Shown here piece after piece: positions 6,161-10,614 of a stretch of DNA of 10,614 bases. Origin of the DNA: Bacillota bacterium. Lineage in GTDB: Bacteria > Bacillota_E > Sulfobacillia > Sulfobacillales > Sulfobacillaceae. Below the pieces are notes generated by a model. That model was not told where the DNA came from. It saw only the letters and a list, made by a program, of their open reading frames with translations, and made no database searches. Made by a program: the position numbers and the translations under genes. Numbering within the stretch: the stretch's first letter is position 1; each line of letters opens with the position of its first letter. The stretch is taken from contig JAKAAL010000079.1 of assembly GCA_021802375.1 (NCBI GenBank), forward strand, positions 1 to 10,614. Direction: 5' to 3'.

Positions 6161-6186
6161 GAAATTAGTACCATGGAGGGGATTCG

Positions 6187-7359
6187 ATGTTCTCCGTATA
6201 TGTGGCCGCCGCCAATCCCTTGAGGGGCGAACTGGAGCGTTTCCTGAAAGATCATCCTGAAACGGCGCTGCCTCTGGGATCATCGGAAGACCTCCGCGAG
6301 GCTCTGAGCGACTGCGCCCGCGACGTGCCTGGCGTATTGGTTCTTGAGGACCGGCTGCTAGCGGCCGAACCTGACTTGCTTGAGGCGACCGCTGAAGCCT
6401 CCTATCCCGTGGTGCTGATTGCCAACCCAGGAGACTCCATGGCCACGCGGCGCGCCCTAGCCATTCGCGCCAAGGACTTCATCCCTCTGGAACGTTGGGC
6501 CGTCGAATTGCTGCCAACGCTGGACCGCGTGGCCCTGCCGCTCTACCGTAGGGACAAGAAACAGGGGCGTGTGATCACCGTGTTCTCTTCCAAAGGCGGG
6601 GTGGGAAAGACCACTCTGAGTGTGAATTTGGGAGTGTCCTTGGCGCAAAAGATCCATGAACCCGTCGTCATCGTAGACCTCGATCTAGCCTTTGGCGATG
6701 TATCGTCCATGATGGGTCTCTCGCCGGACCTCACCATTCATGACGTCGACGTTCAAAGCCTTAGCCAGGGCCTCGACCAAGCCCTCATCGAATGCGAGCC
6801 CAATGTCACCGTGCTGCCGGCACCCTTGACGCCGGACCAAGCGGAAGACATCGACAGCCGAATGCTCCTCAAGATTTTGCAGGCGTTGAAAGAAGACTAT
6901 GCGTATGTCATCCTCGATCTGGCCCCCGGCTATGCCGAGGTGAACGTCAGCGCGCTGGATCTGTCTGACCTGATACTGACCGTATGCACTCCCGATGTGG
7001 TGACATTGCGCACGGTTGGCCAAGCTTTGTCGCTCTTCCGCGATGAATTCCGCTATCCCCAGGACAAAGTGCGCGTCGTCCTCAACCGAACGGGGTCGCG
7101 CACCGGCATCGAGCGCGCGGACATTGCCGCCATTCTTAAGAGCCCAAACCTTTACGAGCTGCCCAGTGCCGGTCCCATGCCGGTCCGCGCCGCCAACGAC
7201 GGCGTTCCCTTCGTCACGCGGGAACCGCGCGCGCCGCTCTCGATCGCTGTAGCGGCCATTGCCGATGACATTTTGCGTGAGGAGGGAACCCGCGGCAACC
7301 GCAATGCCCGGCGTCCGTCCAAACGTGGGCTTCTGACGCGGTCCCGGCGAGGCAATTAG
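6187..7359 (+). CDS. Second CpaE/TadZ-like protein (pseudo-receiver plus MinD-type ATPase)
   Basis: This 390-residue protein has the same layout as the operon CpaE at 2006-3160. A receiver-like N-terminal domain (about 1-118) contains 'LVLEDRLLAAEPDLL' around Asp55. A MinD/ParA-type ATPase follows, with deviant Walker A SSKGGVGKTT (134-143), 'IVDLDLAFGD' (162-171, the more usual CpaE form) and 'VILDLAPGYAE' (241-251). A shared segment near the C-terminus (LPSAGPMPVRAANDGVPF) closely matches its paralogue. The tail from about 368 is very basic. The ATG at 6187 has GGAGGGG 5 nt upstream. It is divergent from tadE and lies outside the leftward operon. It may be a regulatory or alternative localisation ATPase for the same pilus. 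Its exact role cannot be read from sequence. Confidence 0.92.
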   Translation: MFSVYVAAANPLRGELERFLKDHPETALPLGSSEDLREALSDCARDVPGVLVLEDRLLAAEPDLLEATAEASYPVVLIANPGDSMATRRALAIRAKDFIPLERWAVELLPTLDRVALPLYRRDKKQGRVITVFSSKGGVGKTTLSVNLGVSLAQKIHEPVVIVDLDLAFGDVSSMMGLSPDLTIHDVDVQSLSQGLDQALIECEPNVTVLPAPLTPDQAEDIDSRMLLKILQALKEDYAYVILDLAPGYAEVNVSALDLSDLILTVCTPDVVTLRTVGQALSLFRDEFRYPQDKVRVVLNRTGSRTGIERADIAAILKSPNLYELPSAGPMPVRAANDGVPFVTREPRAPLSIAVAAIADDILREEGTRGNRNARRPSKRGLLTRSRRGN

Positions 7360-8876
7360 CTGCTCCGCGAGGCAGCAGGCGGCACAAACACCGCCCACCC
7401 GCCCTTCACCAACACTTTCCGCCAGTGATCTCGAGCCATAAACCAGGCAAGATTGTCATCGATATGATGGTAGGGCCAGATGACCACGTCCACCTGATTG
7501 CGGTGGAAAATGGAGGCGACCTGGGCAGGATGGGCCGTGCCGATGACCAGTTTGACATAGTCTTGGAAGCGGTGGTCGTTCGCCAGGAAGAAGTCCGCCC
7601 GGCCATCGATGAACACGCCGTGGACGTTTCGCGCTATGAGATACCCGCCCACTGCGTTGGGTTCAAACACGACCTGATGCGGGTGACGATGAAGCCACGA
7701 GACCACGGCCCCCGGCACCGGAGCCTGGTCAATTTCGCGGCCCTTGACTATCCCCACCCCGACGCCCGCGAGAAGCGCAGCCGAGAGACCGACTCCCAGC
7801 CCCCAGCGCAAGGGTCGGCACCCACGGTCGGTCGGGAGCCATGTTTGGTACCGCTCGCTCTGGCCCAGCCCGTAAGCCCACCAGAGGATAAACACCATCC
7901 CAAAGTATGTCACCATGCGAACTTCATCAAAAAACGCAAAGGTAATGCCTAAAAACCAGAGGTCCAGCACCCCAGGATAAGGAGCGCGGCTTCGGCTCCG
8001 CCAAATCCAGGACAGCACGACCAGGACGGGCCATACTGCAAATGCCGGATTCCGAAAGTTGATAGGCTGCCACTCTTGAATATAGTTGGTAATCTCCCGG
8101 TTATGATCGAGCCACCACGAATACGTGAGAACATGCCAGTGCTCTGGCGTAAACAGCACGGAAATGGCCAGCGGCAGCAAGAGACCCCGGATCGCCTCAA
8201 GACGGGCCAGGTCCCAACGCCTGCGCCACAGGCTGAAGAGCGTCTCCAACAGAGACAGGACCACAATCATGAGAAAGCTCCCGTGGATGCTCGCCCAAAC
8301 CAGCGTCAGGGGGGCCAAGGCCCAAAGCCATCTCGGGTTCTGCCGCCCTCGCCACAAGATGCCGAGGAGCACGGGAAAGGCTACATACGAGAACAACTCG
8401 GCACGCAGCTTAACGGTAAATGGAAAGATGAAGCAGGCATACACCGCATACAAGCCCATGGCCAGTTCCGGCGTCAACCGCGGTGCAACCGCCTTTTGAG
8501 CCCAGAAGAATGCTGCCATCATCAACACTTCAAACACAAACAAGATGAGAAGAAACACCAGTGGGTTCTGGTGCGGATTGAGAATGTACAGCAGCAGTTC
8601 CCATCCCCACTCCAAATTCACCCATGGCCGTCCGGCCAAAGCCGCGCCGCTCCAACCGGCAGGATTTTTCATCAGAATGCGGTGATGCTGAAACATCCAC
8701 TGCCCTGACTTCCACACCCACCAGACATCCCCGCGAACGCCGCCATGAATGAAGACAAGGAGCGGCACCGTCAGCGCCAGCGCGGCCAAGGCGACCACCG
8801 TGTAGAAACGAAACCGAGGGATCCAGAGCGATTTTAGACGGGCGGAAGCGGATGTTTCCTGTTCGAGAGAAAGCAT
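7356..8876 (-). CDS. Polytopic membrane protein, GT-C glycosyltransferase-like, function unknown
   Basis: The 506-residue protein has roughly nine to eleven hydrophobic helices, with the first at about 25-43. The first outer loop contains 'GDVWWVWKSGQWMFQHHRI' (49-67) and then 'GRPWVNLEWGWELLLY' (82-97). This resembles uncharacterised GT-C-like membrane proteins with G-D-x-W-W-H-x-x-x-G and W-x-x-x-E-W motifs; Asp50 is in the position expected of a GT-C acidic residue. The C-terminal outer domain has 'GGYLIARNVHGVFIDGRADF' (410-429) and 'FQDYVKLVIG', also typical of that family. The substrate is unknown. The ATG at 8874-8876 has only a weak AAAGG about 10 nt upstream, and no earlier in-frame start exists before a stop. 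The gene follows the lyase by 93 nt on the same strand. Its TAA overlaps the TAG of the convergent cpaE-like gene. Confidence 0.8.
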   Translation of the reverse strand: MLSLEQETSASARLKSLWIPRFRFYTVVALAALALTVPLLVFIHGGVRGDVWWVWKSGQWMFQHHRILMKNPAGWSGAALAGRPWVNLEWGWELLLYILNPHQNPLVFLLILFVFEVLMMAAFFWAQKAVAPRLTPELAMGLYAVYACFIFPFTVKLRAELFSYVAFPVLLGILWRGRQNPRWLWALAPLTLVWASIHGSFLMIVVLSLLETLFSLWRRRWDLARLEAIRGLLLPLAISVLFTPEHWHVLTYSWWLDHNREITNYIQEWQPINFRNPAFAVWPVLVVLSWIWRSRSRAPYPGVLDLWFLGITFAFFDEVRMVTYFGMVFILWWAYGLGQSERYQTWLPTDRGCRPLRWGLGVGLSAALLAGVGVGIVKGREIDQAPVPGAVVSWLHRHPHQVVFEPNAVGGYLIARNVHGVFIDGRADFFLANDHRFQDYVKLVIGTAHPAQVASIFHRNQVDVVIWPYHHIDDNLAWFMARDHWRKVLVKGGWAVFVPPAASRSS

Positions 8877-8969
8877 GGGGCAAGAACCTTTCCGTGAGGA
8901 CTTTCCCTCATTGCATCGGCATTCCGGAAACGATTGAAATCTTTAGCCTCTCTTCGGGTCCGAAACCAC

Positions 8970-9812
8970 TCACGGAGCCTCCGGCGCAATCCCATCCGCC
9001 TCCGACAAAATCTGCCGAGCCCGTTCCACCAAGGGGCGGTCCACCATCTTTCCCTCCACACGGGCGGCCCCAGCCCCCTGGATCGCTCCCAGCACAGCCT
9101 GAGCCCAGGCGACATCCTCCGCCGTGGGAGCGTATGCCGCGTGAACCGGGGCGATTTGCTTGGGATGAATCACCATTTTCCCCGCCATGCCCAGGGCTCG
9201 CCCGCGTTGCGCGGATGCCAAAAGAGCCTCGGCATCGTCAATGGCGGGATATACCGCATCAATCGGCCCGCCCCAGTTCCAGCACCGGGAGGCCAGCGCA
9301 ATGAAGCTCCGCGGCATAGTAAGCTCCGTTTCATCGGGCATTTCGCCCAATGCCACGTCATTGCGATAGTCGAGCGCCCCAAACGCCAGGCGGGATGGCC
9401 CCTCAAGCCTCCACGGGCGGGAAACATCCCATAGGTCCCCCAGGCCGGCTGCGGTCTCCACAATCAAGAGGAACCGACCTCGGATCCCCCATTGGCGCAA
9501 GCGCTCCACGGCCTGACGACTCGCTTTGGGGACCACCCAGCGCGCCTCCCCATCCGGGAACGCGCGGCTCAACCGCTGAACATCCTCCGCTCCCCAATCG
9601 GTATCCACCCCATTGACCCGGATCCATGGGATGCGCGGGAGCGGGCCCGACAACAATTGAGCCAGCGTGTCGCGCGCTGTGGTCTTGGCATCGTCAGGAA
9701 CCGCATCCTCGAGATCCCAAATGACCTGATCGGCCCCGCTAGCCAGTGCCTTGAGACACCGATCGGGCCGGTCTCCGGGTGCATAGAGCCAAGTGCGAAC
9801 CGAATCAGGCAT
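8970..9812 (-). CDS. HpcH/HpaI aldolase / CitE-like CoA-ester lyase
   Basis: This is a family of Mg2+-dependent lyases that cleave malyl-, beta-methylmalyl-, citramalyl- or HMG-type CoA esters. The 280-residue protein carries the expected motifs in order: 'RTWLYAPGDRPD' (6-17), 'DLEDAVPDD' (33-41), 'IRVNG' (64-68, with catalytic-type Arg65), 'WVVPKAS' (92-98), 'VETAAGL' (118-124, metal-binding Glu119), 'FGALDYRND' (144-152, Asp148 as the second metal ligand), 'GPIDAVY' (182-188) and 'GMAGKMVIHPKQI' (208-220). The length suits a CitE-like or CLYBL-like enzyme. The ATG at 9810-9812 has GGAGG 9 nt upstream and overlaps the end of the hydratase gene by 8 nt. This implies coupled translation and a shared pathway. 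The exact CoA ester cannot be decided from sequence. Confidence 0.9.
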   Translation of the reverse strand: MPDSVRTWLYAPGDRPDRCLKALASGADQVIWDLEDAVPDDAKTTARDTLAQLLSGPLPRIPWIRVNGVDTDWGAEDVQRLSRAFPDGEARWVVPKASRQAVERLRQWGIRGRFLLIVETAAGLGDLWDVSRPWRLEGPSRLAFGALDYRNDVALGEMPDETELTMPRSFIALASRCWNWGGPIDAVYPAIDDAEALLASAQRGRALGMAGKMVIHPKQIAPVHAAYAPTAEDVAWAQAVLGAIQGAGAARVEGKMVDRPLVERARQILSEADGIAPEAP

Positions 9813-10314
9813 CGTTGGCGCCCTCCAACTGCGGCCGCGGAATGCTGGGCCCCTTCCCCCGCTTATACACCATAACGGTGCGGATGAAGGATATCACCAC
9901 CTGGCCGTCCTGGTTGAACCCGATTGTCTTCACCTTCACGATGCCGACGTCCGGCCGCGAGCGGGACTCGCGCCGTTCCAAGACCTCGGATTGGGAATAG
10001 AGCGTGTCTCCTTCAAAAACCGGATGCGGTAGCGTCACGTCAGTCCATCCCAAATTGGCGAACACGTTTTGCGAGATGTCCGTGACGCTTTGCCCCGTGA
10101 TGAGCGCCAGCGTAAACGTCGAGTCCACCAGCGGCTTTTTAAAGCTGGTTTGGCTGGCGTATGCGTGGTCGAAATGAATGGGCGCCGTGTTTTGCGTCAG
10201 CAGCGTAAACCAGATGTTGTCCGTGGTCGTAATGGTGCGCCCCAAAGGATGGCGATACACATCACCCTCTTCGAAGTCTTCAAAGAATCGGCCGTGCCAA
10301 CCTTCGCGAATCAT
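9805..10314 (-). CDS. MaoC-fold acyl-CoA hydratase/dehydratase
   Basis: This is a hot-dog fold enzyme expected to hydrate an enoyl-CoA or dehydrate a hydroxyacyl-CoA. From the chosen ATG it has 169 residues. The active-site strand reads 'QNTAPIHFDHAYA' (41-53). The catalytic-type His is residue 47, while the Asp of the classic hydratase-2 pattern (D-x-N-P-x-H) is Asn42. 'PHPVFEGDTLYSQSEVLERR' (96-115) is typical of MaoC dehydratases found beside CoA-ester lyases, including mesaconyl-CoA or itaconyl-CoA hydratases. The frame is open to a GTG at 10339-10341, but AAGGGG lies 7 nt before the ATG at 10312-10314, so the shorter form is chosen. It overlaps the CitE-like gene by 8 nt and follows the oxidoreductase by 36 nt. 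Fold and family are well supported; the substrate is inference. Confidence 0.88.
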   Translation of the reverse strand: MIREGWHGRFFEDFEEGDVYRHPLGRTITTTDNIWFTLLTQNTAPIHFDHAYASQTSFKKPLVDSTFTLALITGQSVTDISQNVFANLGWTDVTLPHPVFEGDTLYSQSEVLERRESRSRPDVGIVKVKTIGFNQDGQVVISFIRTVMVYKRGKGPSIPRPQLEGANDA

Positions 10315-10321
10315 GTCCTCA

Positions 10322-10327
10322 CCCCTT
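10322..10327 (-). promoter_or_regulatory. Ribosome binding site that sets the MaoC start
   Basis: AAGGGG lies 7 nt upstream of the ATG at 10312-10314 and inside the nine-codon extension that the GTG at 10339-10341 would add. It therefore favours the ATG as the true start. Confidence 0.55.
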
Positions 10328-10350
10328 CTTCCGCGTGACACGCGGCATCG

Positions 10351-10614
10351 TTACGGAATCAGCAGAAGCTTGCCGATCGTTTCCCGAGATTCGAGGCGGC
10401 GCTGCGCCTCGGCGGCTTCGGCCAGCGCCCAGCGGCTGTCGATGGTCACTGCGAGATCCCGGCGCGCCAGCGCACCTAGGACAAAGGCGGCCCGTTCCAG
10501 AAACTCGACACGCGAGGCGGTATAGTGCCTGATGGATGGACGCACAATCGCATGCGACCGCTGTCCGAGCGCCATCAGATCCACCGGGTCCATGACCCCC
10601 CCCAGCCTGGCCGT
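10351..10614 (-). CDS. Quinone oxidoreductase-like MDR family enzyme (partial, N-terminus off the right edge)
   Basis: Only the last 87 residues are visible; the frame stays open to the window edge and ends with TAA at 10351. The sequence 'RPSIRHYTASRVEFLERAA', followed by 'LAVTIDSRWALAEAAEAQRR' and the terminal 'ETIGKLLLIP', is the characteristic C-terminus of zinc-independent NADPH:quinone oxidoreductases in the medium-chain dehydrogenase/reductase family. These full-length proteins are usually about 320-330 residues. The nucleotide-binding and substrate-binding parts lie outside the window. It precedes the hydratase by 36 nt on the same strand, so it is probably the upstream member of the same acyl-CoA operon. 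Confidence 0.85.
   Translation of the reverse strand, partial: TARLGGVMDPVDLMALGQRSHAIVRPSIRHYTASRVEFLERAAFVLGALARRDLAVTIDSRWALAEAAEAQRRLESRETIGKLLLIP

Noticed and set aside
7425..8708. Plus-strand open frames opposite the GT-C-like gene
   Set aside because: The minus-strand frame has many transmembrane helices and family-like motifs. The opposite frames are charged, low in recognisable structure, and mutually overlapping.
8895..8910. Small hairpin (TGAGG/CCTCA) upstream of the GT-C-like gene
   Set aside because: A 5-bp stem with a 6-nt loop and no U-tract is too weak to call a terminator or a regulatory element.
1..10614. Mobile elements, CRISPR arrays, tRNA or rRNA genes, toxin-antitoxin or defence genes
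   Set aside because: None was seen: no transposase or integrase motifs, no regularly spaced repeats, no tRNA-like cloverleaf and no small paired toxin-like genes.

Overview
The window looks like chromosome from a monoderm, moderately GC-rich bacterium, most likely a Bacillota (Firmicutes) lineage. An acidophilic, Sulfobacillus-like organism would fit, but this is a guess. The evidence is strong AGGAGG-type ribosome binding sites, some GTG and TTG starts, and a Tad/Flp pilus locus with no secretin gene between cpaB and cpaE, where many diderm loci carry one. No rRNA, tRNA, insertion sequence, CRISPR array or phage gene was seen.

Positions 1-6085 (minus strand, read right to left) hold a Tad (tight adherence, type IVc) pilus operon: tadE, tadG, flp, cpaB (rcpC), cpaE (tadZ), cpaF (tadA ATPase) and the start of tadB, which runs off the left edge. 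The last four genes are tightly packed (gaps of 12, 21 and 4 nt). Flp is the pilin, and TadE and TadG are minor pilin-like proteins. CpaB is a membrane-anchored SAF-domain assembly protein, CpaE a MinD-like localisation ATPase, CpaF the motor and TadB the inner-membrane platform. tadC and a prepilin peptidase are not in view. A near-consensus promoter lies between tadE and tadG. A perfect 10-bp inverted repeat follows flp and could set the ratio of pilin to machine proteins.

Positions 6086-7359: a short divergent region separates tadE from a second, plus-strand cpaE-like gene. It is a paralogue of the first: same pseudo-receiver plus MinD layout, same 'LLAA' segment and a matching basic C-terminal tail. 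Candidate promoters on the two strands face each other across the 101-nt gap.

Positions 7356-10614 (minus strand): the C-terminal end of a quinone-oxidoreductase-like MDR enzyme, then a MaoC-fold hydratase and a CitE-like CoA-ester lyase overlapping by 8 nt, apparently one acyl-CoA operon. These are followed by a polytopic GT-C-like membrane protein. Its stop codon overlaps that of the second cpaE in a tail-to-tail arrangement. The hydratase and lyase together suggest a C5-dicarboxylyl-CoA route (mesaconyl- or itaconyl-type CoA to citramalyl-CoA to pyruvate or glyoxylate products), but the substrate cannot be fixed from sequence alone.

Nothing here is a clearly new system. The least ordinary features are the two CpaE paralogues flanking one face-to-face promoter region and the RNA/DNA structures around flp.
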